NCBI RefSeq assembly: GCF_013404075.1
Contig: NZ_JACBJQ010000001.1
Span: forward strand, 1-64,000
Direction of reading: 5' to 3'
From: Mycolicibacterium vinylchloridicum
GTDB lineage: Bacteria > Actinomycetota > Actinomycetes > Mycobacteriales > Mycobacteriaceae
DNA: 64,000 nucleotides
The notes under the pieces were generated by a model. It was not told where the DNA came from. It was given only the letters and a program-made list of their open reading frames with translations, and did not search any database. How positions within the stretch are numbered: position 1 is the first letter of the stretch; each line of letters starts with the position of its first letter. Positions 27,690 to 36,655 of the stretch are shown one piece after another. The position numbers were made by a program, and so were the translations under genes.

Positions 27690-29254
27690 CAGATCGCGCG
27701 GTCGCGGTTCTCCCAGTACGGCGAGCGCAAATCACGCTTGAGCAGCTTGCCGGTGGGGTTACGCGGCAGCGCCGGAGAAATCTCCACACTGCGCGGGCAC
27801 TTGTAGTGCGCCAGCCGCTCCCGGCACCAGGCAACCAGCTCTTCTTCGGAAGTCTCACCGCCAGCTGACAATTCGACGACCGCCTTGACCGACTCGCCCC
27901 ACTTGTCGTCGGGGATGCCGAACACCGCGGCGTCGAGCACCGCGGGATGATCGGTCAGCACCCGCTCGACCTCGACGGAGTAGATGTTCTCACCACCGGA
28001 GATGATCATGTCCTTGAGCCGGTCTTCGACGAAGATGAAACCGTCGGCGTCGACGCGGCCGATGTCGCCGGTGCGGAACCAGCCGTCCTCGGTGATCGCC
28101 GAGTCGGTGGCCTCCGGCTTGTTGTGGTAGCCCTTCATCAGTTGCGGTGTGCGGAACCACAATTCTCCGGGCTCACCGATCGGTACCTCGGCGAGTGTGT
28201 CGATGTCGACGACGCGCACCTCGACCTCGCGGGACGGCTGGCCGGCACTGACCATGCGGTCCGGGCGGGACTCGTCGCGGTGTACCTCCGGCGACAGCTG
28301 GGTGATCGCGCCGCACACCTCGGTCAGCCCGTACACCTGGATGAAATCGGTGTCCGGCCACGCCTTCAGCGCCGACTTCAACAACGCAGGCGGCATCGGC
28401 GAGGCACCGTAGACGAAGGTCCGCAGCCTGCTGAACAGTTTCACCGCGTCCTCGCCGGACTCCAGCACCTTGCCCAGCACCGCGGGCACCAGGAAGGTGC
28501 GGTTCGCGCCCTGCAGCAGCGCACCGGCCAGCGACGCGCCGTCGGCCTCGCGCGTCATGATCGTCGGGATGCCGGCGTGGATGCCGTACTGCACATAAGC
28601 CGAACCGCCGACGTGGAACAGCGGCATCGCCACCATGTTCTTGTCGTCGTCGCCGAACTCGAATGTGGCCGCATTGATCGTGTGCGCCAAGATATTTCGC
28701 TGTGACAGTACGACACCCTTGGGCCGCCCGGTGGTGCCCGACGAGTACATGATCAGGCAGGTGTCCTCGGGGTCGACCTCGGCTGGGCGCCCCGTCGGCG
28801 TGGCAGCCGCCAGCAGCGCCTCGTACTGATCGCCGTCGGTACCCTCGGGCGTCACTTCGAAGACGTCCTCGACGTGGGTCAGCTTGTCGCGGATCTTGTC
28901 GACGGCCCCGATCAGCTCGGTGCCGGCGATCAGCAACTTGGCGCCGGAGTCGTTGAGCACGTAGTCCATCTCGTCGGCGGCCAGCCGGAAGTTGATGACA
29001 GCGGTGGCCGCGCCGATCGAGGACGCCGCGAGCGTCAGTTCGACACAGGCCGGATGGTTCTTGTCCAGGAACGCCACCACATCCCCGCGCCCGATACCGC
29101 GGGCCGCCAGCGCACCGGCCAGCCGTCGGATCCGGTCATTCCACTGCGCCCATGTCCAGCTGCGGCCGAGGTAGCTGACCGCTTCACCGTCGGGCTTGTG
29201 CTGCGCCCAGTGGGTGAGCCGGTCGTCGAGAAAGCGCGGTTGCGGTGCATCCAT
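27689..29254 (-). CDS. Acyl-CoA ligase (FadD type) coupled to menC
   Basis: A 521-residue ANL-superfamily ligase. The P-loop YSSGTTGRPKG is at about 170-180, the adenylation motif YGLTE near 325, the TGD(I)GR hinge region near 405 and the C-terminal catalytic lysine in NPTGKLLKR near 508. It forms an acyl-CoA from acid, ATP and CoA. Its stop overlaps the menC ATG by one base. That tight coupling with o-succinylbenzoate synthase makes an aromatic succinyl substrate worth considering, although a separate menE is present. MFS transporter gene ends 18 bp upstream. Confidence 0.9.
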   Translation of the reverse strand: MDAPQPRFLDDRLTHWAQHKPDGEAVSYLGRSWTWAQWNDRIRRLAGALAARGIGRGDVVAFLDKNHPACVELTLAASSIGAATAVINFRLAADEMDYVLNDSGAKLLIAGTELIGAVDKIRDKLTHVEDVFEVTPEGTDGDQYEALLAAATPTGRPAEVDPEDTCLIMYSSGTTGRPKGVVLSQRNILAHTINAATFEFGDDDKNMVAMPLFHVGGSAYVQYGIHAGIPTIMTREADGASLAGALLQGANRTFLVPAVLGKVLESGEDAVKLFSRLRTFVYGASPMPPALLKSALKAWPDTDFIQVYGLTEVCGAITQLSPEVHRDESRPDRMVSAGQPSREVEVRVVDIDTLAEVPIGEPGELWFRTPQLMKGYHNKPEATDSAITEDGWFRTGDIGRVDADGFIFVEDRLKDMIISGGENIYSVEVERVLTDHPAVLDAAVFGIPDDKWGESVKAVVELSAGGETSEEELVAWCRERLAHYKCPRSVEISPALPRNPTGKLLKRDLRSPYWENRDRAI

Positions 29255-29272
29255 ACCGGCCAGAGTGCCACG

Positions 29273-30802
29273 TCAGGTCTGCGGCGAGCCAGCCTTCGGC
29301 CGAAGCAGCACCCACGCGATCACGATCGCCGCGGCGGGCACGACGGCCATGATGAGGCTCAGATCGTGGATGGCGGTCAGCCAGCTCTGGGTCGCCTCCG
29401 ACACCACCCAGCGGGCCTTTTCGGGGTCCAGCACCTCGGCACCTGCTGCCGGTCCGGGCACGCCGCCGTGTGCAACGCGCAGTGCGTCGCGGGCCTGGTC
29501 CTCGGTGATCCCCGACCCCTCGAGTTTGTGCCGGCCGTCGCGCAGGAACAACGTCGTACCGACCAACGCGAACAACGCCGGGCCCAGCGAGTAACTCGCC
29601 TGTCCGACAGCAGGTTTCACCGCGGAGATGACACCACCGAGTTCGGCGGGCGCGCTGGACATCATGATCGTCGATTGCGGGGTCTGCACCACCGCGCCGC
29701 CGATCGCATTCAACGCCACCGCAACCCCCATGACCATGATCGGCGTCTCCGCGTCGAGCACGACCAGCATCACCATGCCGACCAACAGGATGGCCAGGCC
29801 GGTTACCAGCACCGCACGTTCTCCGAATTGGCCGACAGCACGGCCGGCCGCCGTCGCGGCCAGCGACGCCAGCAGCACCGCCGGAATCAGGAGCAGCCCG
29901 AGCAGTTCGGGTGACTCACCGCGGATCGTGACCAGGTAGTAGGCGAACAGGATGGTGGCCCCACCCTGCAGGAAGTTGAACGCCGCACCCGCGATCACCG
30001 CGGCGTTGAACCGGCCCGAGGAGAAGATCCGCATGTTCAATGCCGGTTCGTCGGTGCGCATTTCCCACAGCACGAACGCCACTCCCAGCGCGATCCCGAC
30101 CAGGATCTGCACCAGTGCGCTGACTCCGAAACCGCCCTGCAGTTGAGTCAGCCCCAGGATCAGCAGGATCAGGCCGACGGCGATCAGCAGGATGCCGACG
30201 ACGTCGAGCTTGCGTTGCCAGCGCAGCGTCTCCGGCACATACCGCATGGTGAGTGCGAGCGTGACCGCGGCCAGCACCGGAGTGACCAGAAAGCAGGCAC
30301 GCCAACCGAAATGGGCCGCAAGCCAGCTTCCCACCGCGGGCTGAAACACGCTGAGCGCGTGGCCAACTCCGAGATACATCGCGATCGCGGCGGCCCGTCG
30401 TCCCGTCGGGAACACCGCGTTGATGATGGCCAGCGACAGACCGAGGACGAACGCGAAGGAGATGCCGACGCCCGCTCGCGCGATCGTCAGCACCGCGACG
30501 TTGGGCGCGACGGCCGCCAGAATCCCGAATCCGATCGAGCCGTAGCTGCCGATCACGAACATCCGCTTCATGCCGTACGCGTCGCCGAGCGCACCCGCGC
30601 CGAGCACCGCCGCGGCGAGTGTGAGGGTGGCCAGGCAGGCCAGGAAACTGGCGGTGCTGTTGCTGAAGCCCAGGCCGTGGCGCACCTCGGCGAGGTTGGC
30701 CGACAGGATCGTCGGGTCACCGGCGGTGATGCTGTACCCGAGCCCCATCGCGACGATGGTCATGGTCGCCGCGCGCCCGGTGACTTCCTGCTGCTGCGGC
30801 AT
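29273..30802 (-). CDS. MFS transporter, DHA2 (14-TM) type
   Basis: A 509-residue integral membrane protein with about fourteen hydrophobic helices. The motif A-like loop GDAYGMKRMF is near 75, and motif C-type glycines fall in the fifth helix. The long loop near 430-470 before the last helix is characteristic of DHA2 drug-proton antiporters. The exported compound is unknown. It is 18 bp ahead of the acyl-CoA ligase and is probably the first gene of a transporter-fadD-menC operon. Confidence 0.9.
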   Translation of the reverse strand: MPQQQEVTGRAATMTIVAMGLGYSITAGDPTILSANLAEVRHGLGFSNSTASFLACLATLTLAAAVLGAGALGDAYGMKRMFVIGSYGSIGFGILAAVAPNVAVLTIARAGVGISFAFVLGLSLAIINAVFPTGRRAAAIAMYLGVGHALSVFQPAVGSWLAAHFGWRACFLVTPVLAAVTLALTMRYVPETLRWQRKLDVVGILLIAVGLILLILGLTQLQGGFGVSALVQILVGIALGVAFVLWEMRTDEPALNMRIFSSGRFNAAVIAGAAFNFLQGGATILFAYYLVTIRGESPELLGLLLIPAVLLASLAATAAGRAVGQFGERAVLVTGLAILLVGMVMLVVLDAETPIMVMGVAVALNAIGGAVVQTPQSTIMMSSAPAELGGVISAVKPAVGQASYSLGPALFALVGTTLFLRDGRHKLEGSGITEDQARDALRVAHGGVPGPAAGAEVLDPEKARWVVSEATQSWLTAIHDLSLIMAVVPAAAIVIAWVLLRPKAGSPQT

Positions 30803-30891
30803 TGGCAGATGCTAGCCCTGTGACGATCGGGCGCCGAGGAAAACCCGTGCGGCGGTCCGCCGGTGTCGCGGAAGCCGACCTCGGGTGATGC

Positions 30892-32259
30892 TCAGGCCGA
30901 CGGATGCCACTGCCCGGCCAGAGCCTCGCCGACTTGGAGCCTGAGACGCTCGAGGGCATCGCGCTCGGCTGCCTCGAATTCCTGCGCCGCAATACAGCGC
31001 CCCAGCCGTTCAGATCGGTCCGCGACAGCCTGCCGGTGCTCGGGTAGCCGGACCAGCCAAGCCAGGTCCCGCAGCAGTGCCAGCAGGCTGCCCAGAACCA
31101 GCGGATCGCGGGCACCGTAAATCTGTGGCTGGGTGCAGACCAGGTCCAGCAACTCGGGGAGATCCGGCCCGACCACGACCACACGGACCACGTCGTGAGC
31201 GTCGCGCAGCACTCTCGAACCGAGCCGATAGCGGGCTAGTTCACACAGAACAGCCGAACAGGAGTTCAACGCATGCACCGCGGTGGTGGGGTCGTTGATC
31301 CCCGGCGACAAGGCCCTGATGGCGACATCGGTCAGCTGCCGCAACCCATAGCCGACGTCCTGGGTTGCCGTTCGTTCGATGCCGGTGTGCAGAGCGGCCG
31401 CGACCCGGTCACGCAACGATTCGATGCAGCCGTCGTCGAGCTGACCTCCGGTGTCGGCAGCCCAGTAGAACGCGACCGGAACGCCTGCAGTGACGTTGGC
31501 TCCGACCGGGCGGTCTACCCACACCACCGCATCCGCGTCGACCGCCGCAGCCACGAGATTGGCGTCGTCCACCTGGACCAGGAAACCCGACGAACCCGCG
31601 AGGATGACCTCACCGCCCGAGCGCGGGCGCAGGGGCGGGCGTGCGGATCCTTCCTCCAACGGATCCGAGGTCCGGCCGACGGTCGTCATGATGTCGGACG
31701 AGACCTGGTTCAGCATCGCTTCGATCCGGATCTGCCGCACCAGATGCCCCAAAAACAACACCAGACCTAACACGCTGGCGATCGCCAACAGGTAGGCAAC
31801 GGTGACCGAGATCCGCGGGACGAACAGCACGGACCCGTCGCCGCCGTTGCGGACCGTCCGCAATACCGTCAGCGCGTAGGCGAACGTCGCCAAGAACAAC
31901 GCGAGTGTCCGCTGGACGAACCGGTCGGCGGCGAACGTACGCAACAGCCGGGGCGAGTACTGGCTGCTGGCCAGCTGCAACGTCACCAGGGTCAACGAAA
32001 ATGTCAGCGACGTGACCGTCATCAACGACGTCGCAACGGCGCCGAGCACCTCGCGTGCGGCGTCGGCGCTCCCGCCGAACAGGTACTCGCCCAGTGCCGG
32101 TGGCATGCGTTCGTCCACTGCGCCGTCGATCTGTGGCAGCACGACCCCGAGCGCGACCGCGACGACCACACCGATGGCCGGCACCGGCCACAACCGGCTG
32201 CGGATCGCATCGACGAGCACGGCCTGTCGCTGCCGTGCACCGGCGAACACATCGAGCAC
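30892..32259 (-). CDS. DUF2254 membrane protein
   Basis: A 455-residue protein with four N-terminal transmembrane segments (about 22-42, 65-90, 105-125 and 130-155), then a large soluble C-terminal domain. SPGINDPTTAVHALNS near 310 is characteristic of DUF2254. Function is unknown; members are widespread in bacteria and predicted to face the cytosol with the C-terminal domain. It lies 89 bp upstream of the MFS gene on the same strand and is divergent from fadD8. Confidence 0.9.
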   Translation of the reverse strand: MLDVFAGARQRQAVLVDAIRSRLWPVPAIGVVVAVALGVVLPQIDGAVDERMPPALGEYLFGGSADAAREVLGAVATSLMTVTSLTFSLTLVTLQLASSQYSPRLLRTFAADRFVQRTLALFLATFAYALTVLRTVRNGGDGSVLFVPRISVTVAYLLAIASVLGLVLFLGHLVRQIRIEAMLNQVSSDIMTTVGRTSDPLEEGSARPPLRPRSGGEVILAGSSGFLVQVDDANLVAAAVDADAVVWVDRPVGANVTAGVPVAFYWAADTGGQLDDGCIESLRDRVAAALHTGIERTATQDVGYGLRQLTDVAIRALSPGINDPTTAVHALNSCSAVLCELARYRLGSRVLRDAHDVVRVVVVGPDLPELLDLVCTQPQIYGARDPLVLGSLLALLRDLAWLVRLPEHRQAVADRSERLGRCIAAQEFEAAERDALERLRLQVGEALAGQWHPSA

Positions 32260-32398
32260 GCCATGTCCTCTCGCGGCCGCCTCGCAGGCGAAGCCTGTGG
32301 GTGACCCGTTTGGTGTCGAGTCAAACTATTCACGGTCGGTGACCCACGGTCGGCCGCTTCGCGCTAGTCGCGTTTGTCGGTGACCCTTCCATCAAATC

Positions 32399-32412
32399 TG
32401 GAACACGTTCTA
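32399..32412. promoter_or_regulatory. KstR-type operator in front of fadD8
   Basis: TGGAACACGTTCTA matches the 14-bp KstR consensus TnnAACnnGTTnnA exactly. It ends 11 bp before the fadD8 ATG at 32424, a position where a bound repressor would block initiation. KstR controls sterol catabolism in mycobacteria and responds to cholesterol-derived CoA esters. Confidence 0.7.
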
Positions 32413-32423
32413 GTGTGGACGCC

Positions 32424-34025
32424 ATGAGTGACGAGTTGCTGCGCCATCCGATTCATTCCGGACACCTGACGGTCGGCGCGCTGAAGCGCAACAAGAACAA
32501 GCCGGTGCTGCATCTGGGTGACACCACGCTGACCGGTGGCGAGCTCGCCGACCGCATCAGCCAGTACATTCAGGCGTTCGAGGCGCTCGGCGCGGGCAGC
32601 GGCGCGACCGTGGGGCTGCTGTCGCTGAACCGGCCCGAGGTGCTGATGATCATCGGTGCCGGCCAGACCCAGGGCTACCGGCGGGTGGCACTACACCCTC
32701 TCGGCTCACTCGACGACCATGCCTACGTGCTGGGCGACGCCGGGGTGACCTCGCTGATCATCGACCCCAACCCGATGTTCATCGAGCGGGCGCAGGGCCT
32801 GCTGGAGAAGGTGCCCGCCCTCAAGCAGGTGCTGACATTGGGGCCGGTCCCCGAGGCGCTCGGTGACTCGGCGGTGGACCTGATCGCCGAGGCCGCCAAG
32901 TACTCGCCGAAGCCGTTGGTGGCAGCCGATCTTGCCCCCGATCACGTCGGCGGCATGGCCTACACCGGCGGCACCACCGGCAAGCCCAAGGGCGTGCTGG
33001 GTACCGCGCAGTCGATCACCACCATGACGACCATCCAGCTCGCCGAGTGGGAGTGGCCGGAGAATCCGCGGTTCCTGATGTGCACGCCGCTGTCGCATGC
33101 CGGGGCCGCGTTCTTCGTGCCGACCGTGGTCAAGGGCGGCGAGTTGGTGGTGCTGACGAAGTTCGATCCGGCCGAGGTGCTGCGGGTGATCGAGGAGCAG
33201 AAGATCACCGCGACCATGCTGGTGCCGTCGATGATCTACGCCTTGATGGATCATCCCGATTCGCACACCCGCGACCTGTCGTCGCTGGAGACCGTGTACT
33301 ACGGCGCCTCGGCGATGAACCCGGTGCGGCTGGCCGAGGCGATCCGCCGGTTCGGCCCGATCTTCGCCCAGTACTACGGGCAGTCCGAGGCGCCGATGGT
33401 GATCTCGTACCTGGGTAAGAAGGATCACGACGAGAAGCGGCTCACCTCGTGCGGACGGCCCACGCTGTTCGCCCGCACGGCGCTGCTGGGCGCCGACGGC
33501 AAGGAGGTGCCCCAAGGCGAGGTCGGCGAGATCTGTGTGTCCGGGCCGCTGCTCAGTGGCGGCTACTGGAATCTGCCGGAGGAGACCTCGAAAACCTTCA
33601 AAGACGGCTGGCTGCACACCGGTGACATGGCGCGCGAGGACGAAGACGGCTTCTGGTTCATCGTCGACCGGGTCAAGGACATGATCGTCACCGGCGGGTT
33701 CAACGTGTTCCCCCGCGAGGTCGAGGACGTCGTCGCCGAGCATCCCGCGGTCGCGCAGGTGTGCGTGATCGGCACCCCCGACGAGAAGTGGGGCGAAGCC
33801 GTCACCGCGGTGGTCGTGCTGCGCCCCGACCACCCCAGCGACGACGACTCGGTGGCCACGCTGACCGCCGAGATCCAGGCGGCGGTCAAGGACCGCAAGG
33901 GTTCGGTGCAGTCGCCCAAGCAGGTGATCATCGTCGACTCGGTGCCGGTGACCGCACTGGGCAAGCCGGACAAGAAGGCGGTGCGGGCGCAGTTCTGGGA
34001 GGGTGCATCTCGCGCCATCGGCTGA
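32424..34025 (+). CDS. fadD8: Acyl-CoA ligase FadD8
   Basis: 533 residues from the ATG at 32424; an ATG three codons earlier is also in frame. This ANL enzyme has YTGGTTGKPKG near 176, the YGQSE motif near 320, the TGD hinge near 398 and catalytic lysine in ALGKPDKK near 515. The sequence (LLRHPIHSGHLTVGALKRN start, QYYGQSEAPM centre) is close to my memory of M. tuberculosis FadD8, Rv0551c. The substrate is not established. A KstR-type operator lies directly upstream, suggesting a sterol-related acyl substrate. Confidence 0.94.
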   Translation: MSDELLRHPIHSGHLTVGALKRNKNKPVLHLGDTTLTGGELADRISQYIQAFEALGAGSGATVGLLSLNRPEVLMIIGAGQTQGYRRVALHPLGSLDDHAYVLGDAGVTSLIIDPNPMFIERAQGLLEKVPALKQVLTLGPVPEALGDSAVDLIAEAAKYSPKPLVAADLAPDHVGGMAYTGGTTGKPKGVLGTAQSITTMTTIQLAEWEWPENPRFLMCTPLSHAGAAFFVPTVVKGGELVVLTKFDPAEVLRVIEEQKITATMLVPSMIYALMDHPDSHTRDLSSLETVYYGASAMNPVRLAEAIRRFGPIFAQYYGQSEAPMVISYLGKKDHDEKRLTSCGRPTLFARTALLGADGKEVPQGEVGEICVSGPLLSGGYWNLPEETSKTFKDGWLHTGDMAREDEDGFWFIVDRVKDMIVTGGFNVFPREVEDVVAEHPAVAQVCVIGTPDEKWGEAVTAVVVLRPDHPSDDDSVATLTAEIQAAVKDRKGSVQSPKQVIIVDSVPVTALGKPDKKAVRAQFWEGASRAIG

Positions 34026-34047
34026 GTCCGAGGCACATACTGGTGTG

Positions 34048-34575
34048 ATGTTGTCTCGGGTCATCCCGCTCGAGTACCTCAAACAGCGCGACGTGATGTT
34101 CTGGCTGCCTCCGGGTGGCCAGGACAACGAAGTGTGGGCCGACACCTGGGTGATCCTCGCCGAACTCGAATCCGCCCACGCCGCACCGATTCTCGCGCTC
34201 CTTCGCGACGCGGACATCGGCGCGTATGCGGCAACTCCGAGTGGCTTGAAAGGTGCCCAAAGCCAGTGCAAGCAGCTCTACGTGGACCGCGAGCAGATCA
34301 ATCGGGCTACCGACCTCGTGATGGTGTTCCTGCGCGGCAAAGACGAGCAGGTGATGCCCCGCGCGGAGCGGATCGCGCCGAAGGTCCGCAGCAAGATCAC
34401 GATCCCTGCCGTCCCCCGCCCCGTCGCACTGGTGCTCAAGGCTGCGTTGGGCGCCGCCCTCATCGCGCTGTTCCTGCTGCTGGTCTACACCCAGGGCCCG
34501 CGACTGTGGCCGGGCGTGCACCCGGTGCAGCATCCGGCACCCACGTCCGGTCCGCCTGCTCTGCAGCGACCGTAA
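34048..34575 (+). CDS. Hypothetical protein with C-terminal membrane anchor
   Basis: 175 residues from an ATG 23 bp after fadD8. The first 120 residues look soluble, mixed alpha/beta, with a patch of acidic and basic residues and one cysteine. A single transmembrane segment lies at about 128-150 (ALGAALIALFLLLVY), followed by a short Pro-rich tail, so the bulk probably faces the cytosol. No family was recognised. In M. tuberculosis this place holds the VapBC3 genes, so the content has been exchanged. Confidence 0.72.
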   Translation: MLSRVIPLEYLKQRDVMFWLPPGGQDNEVWADTWVILAELESAHAAPILALLRDADIGAYAATPSGLKGAQSQCKQLYVDREQINRATDLVMVFLRGKDEQVMPRAERIAPKVRSKITIPAVPRPVALVLKAALGAALIALFLLLVYTQGPRLWPGVHPVQHPAPTSGPPALQRP

Positions 34576-34618
34576 CGGTAGGGCGGAAATCGACGCCGGA
34601 TCCCGCCGTGGCGTTACG
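34571..34618 (+). terminator. Two-part stem-loop after the membrane-anchored protein
   Basis: CGTAACG (34571-34577) pairs with CGTTACG (34612-34618), and GGCGG (34582-34586) with CCGCC (34603-34607). The stem starts in the stop codon of the preceding gene and ends 24 bp before the HAD gene. It has no U-tract; terminator or attenuator are both possible. Confidence 0.45.
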
Positions 34619-34642
34619 CTCGCGCACTGGCAGCATGAACCG

Positions 34643-35335
34643 GTGACTACTGTTCGCGCCGTCCTGTTCGACTTCTCCGGCACGCTCTTCCGCCTCGAGG
34701 AGGACGACAGCTGGTTCGCCGGGATGGAACTGGTCGACGACGAGGGCCGCCGCGCGATCGACGACCATGTGCAGGCCGAGCTGATGGAACGTCTCACTCA
34801 TCCCACCGGCGGATCGGTGACCAGGTCTGCGGAGGCTCAGCATGCCTGGGTCAACCGCGACCTCGAACCGGCCCTGCACCGCGAGGCCTATCTGCACGCG
34901 CTGACGGACGTAGGCCTGCCGAACGACGCCGCCGAAACGCTCTATCGGCGTGCCGTCGATCCGGCGTCGTGGGTGCCCTACCCCGACACCGTCGAGGTGC
35001 TGCGGTCGCTGCGTGCCGGCGGTCTGCGCATCGGCATCGTCTCCAACATCGCTTTCGACATCCGGCCCGCGTTTCGCGCCGCCGGGGCCGACGCCGACGA
35101 GTTCGTGTTGTCCTTCGAAGTCGGTGCGGTCAAACCGGATCCGCGGATCTTCCAGGTTGCGTTGCAGCGTCTCGGCGTCGCGGCCGAGGACACCGTCATG
35201 GTCGGCGACAGCGAGGAGAACGACGGCGCCGCGCGCCAACTCGGCTGCGACTTCATCCTCGTCGACCCACTACCGGTGGCCGAACGCCCGACCGGGCTGA
35301 TCGACGCACTGCGCGACCGCGGCATCAACTGTTGA
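34643..35335 (+). CDS. HAD-superfamily hydrolase (motif I DFS variant)
   Basis: A 230-residue cytosolic protein from a GTG. Motif I is DFSGTL (nucleophile D10, with Ser12 replacing the usual second Asp), motif II Ser/Thr lies in IVSNI near 130, the lysine in AVKPDPRIF near 160, and motif IV is GDSEENDGAARQ near 185. A helical cap lies between. Loss of the second Asp argues against an ordinary phosphatase and fits haloacid-dehalogenase or other HAD chemistry. Substrate unknown. Confidence 0.85.
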   Translation: MTTVRAVLFDFSGTLFRLEEDDSWFAGMELVDDEGRRAIDDHVQAELMERLTHPTGGSVTRSAEAQHAWVNRDLEPALHREAYLHALTDVGLPNDAAETLYRRAVDPASWVPYPDTVEVLRSLRAGGLRIGIVSNIAFDIRPAFRAAGADADEFVLSFEVGAVKPDPRIFQVALQRLGVAAEDTVMVGDSEENDGAARQLGCDFILVDPLPVAERPTGLIDALRDRGINC

Positions 35336-35349
35336 CGTAGGTTTTGCAC

Positions 35350-35685
35350 ATGGCCGACTCCGAGCGCATCAGGCCGCCGTGGTGGCTCAAGCCGATGAAC
35401 AAGATCTTCATGGCGGCGATGCGGCTCGGTCTCGCGCGATTCGGCGGTGAGTCGCCGGAGGTACTGACCGTTCCCGGCCGCAAATCCGGCAAGGCCCGCT
35501 CGACGCCGATCACCCCGTTCACCGTCGACGGCAGGCGTTACGTGGTCGGCGGCTTCCCCGGTGTGAGCTTCATGAAGAACGCGGGCCTGGTCACCGAGGG
35601 CAGGCCCGACGAGTTCGAGGCGCTGGCCGGCCGCTGCGCGGTGTTCCGATTCGATCCCCTGGAAGATGGAGTTCAAAACCCTTGA
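35350..35685 (+). CDS. Ddn-type nitroreductase-family protein, internally shortened
   Basis: 111 residues from the ATG at 35350, two codons after another in-frame ATG. The N-terminal half (PPWWLKPMNK, LTVPGRKSGKARSTP, RYVVGGFPG) and the C-terminal FEALAGRCAVFRFDPL are typical of F420H2-dependent Ddn/DUF385 proteins. These halves are normally separated by about 35-40 more residues, which are missing here without a frameshift. The lost segment contributes to the F420 pocket, so activity is doubtful. The stop overlaps the TTG start of menB. Confidence 0.8.
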   Translation: MADSERIRPPWWLKPMNKIFMAAMRLGLARFGGESPEVLTVPGRKSGKARSTPITPFTVDGRRYVVGGFPGVSFMKNAGLVTEGRPDEFEALAGRCAVFRFDPLEDGVQNP

Positions 35686-36584
35686 CCGACAACCCGTTCG
35701 ACCCCTCGCAGTGGCGCACCATCGACGGCTTCGAGGACCTGAGCGACATCACCTACCACCGTCACGTCTCCGACGGAACGGTGCGGGTGGCCTTAGACCG
35801 GCCCGAGGTGCGCAACGCGTTCCGTCCGCACACCGTCGACGAGCTGTACCGCGCCCTCGACCACGCCCGGATGTCACCCGATGTCGGCGTCGTGTTGCTG
35901 ACCGGCAACGGCCCCTCCCCCAAGGACGGCGGCTGGGCGTTCTGCTCCGGCGGCGATCAGCGCATCCGGGGCCGCAGCGGCTACCAGTATGCGGCCGGAG
36001 AGACAGCCGAGACCGTCGATCCGGCGCGGGCTGGCCGCCTGCACATCCTGGAGGTGCAGCGGCTCATCAGGTTCATGCCCAAGGTCGTCATCTGCCTGGT
36101 GAACGGGTGGGCCGCCGGCGGGGGACACAGCCTCCACGTGGTCTGCGACCTGACGCTGGCCAGCCGCGAGCACGCCCGGTTCAAGCAGACCGACGCCGAC
36201 GTGGGCAGCTTCGACGGCGGGTATGGCAGCGCCTATCTCGCCCGCCAGGTCGGGCAGAAGTTCGCCCGGGAGATCTTCTTCCTGGGTGAGCCGTACACCG
36301 CCGAGCAGATGCATCAGATGGGCGCGGTCAACCGGGTGGTCGACCATGCCGACCTGGAAAACGTTGGCGTGCAGTGGGCCAAGACCATCAACGGCAAATC
36401 GCCTCAGGCTCAACGCATGCTGAAGTTCGCCTTCAACCTGCTCGACGACGGTCTGGTGGGTCAGCAGCTGTTCGCCGGGGAGGCCACCCGGTTGGCCTAC
36501 ATGACCGACGAAGCCGTCGAGGGCCGCGATGCGTTCCTGGAGAAGCGCGACCCGGACTGGAGCCCGTTCCCCCGCTATTTCTAG
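35682..36584 (+). CDS. menB: 1,4-Dihydroxy-2-naphthoyl-CoA synthase MenB
   Basis: A 300-residue crotonase-fold enzyme closing the second ring of menaquinone. GGDQRIRGRSGYQY near 88 contains the flexible active-site loop, the oxyanion segment is near 145 (AAGGGHSLH), and DVGSFDGGYGSAYLARQ near 175 carries the catalytic Asp. The start is TTG at 35682, overlapping the preceding stop, with GGAG about 10 nt upstream; no ATG or GTG is usable in this frame without including the shortened Ddn gene. Sequence closely follows mycobacterial MenB (Rv0548c). Confidence 0.96.
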   Translation: MTDNPFDPSQWRTIDGFEDLSDITYHRHVSDGTVRVALDRPEVRNAFRPHTVDELYRALDHARMSPDVGVVLLTGNGPSPKDGGWAFCSGGDQRIRGRSGYQYAAGETAETVDPARAGRLHILEVQRLIRFMPKVVICLVNGWAAGGGHSLHVVCDLTLASREHARFKQTDADVGSFDGGYGSAYLARQVGQKFAREIFFLGEPYTAEQMHQMGAVNRVVDHADLENVGVQWAKTINGKSPQAQRMLKFAFNLLDDGLVGQQLFAGEATRLAYMTDEAVEGRDAFLEKRDPDWSPFPRYF

Positions 36585-36655
36585 CGATTACGGCGCGAAA
36601 ACCGTCGCTCAGCGGCTGAAAGCGCGCCGAAATCGCAACTCTGAGGAGTCCAGTT

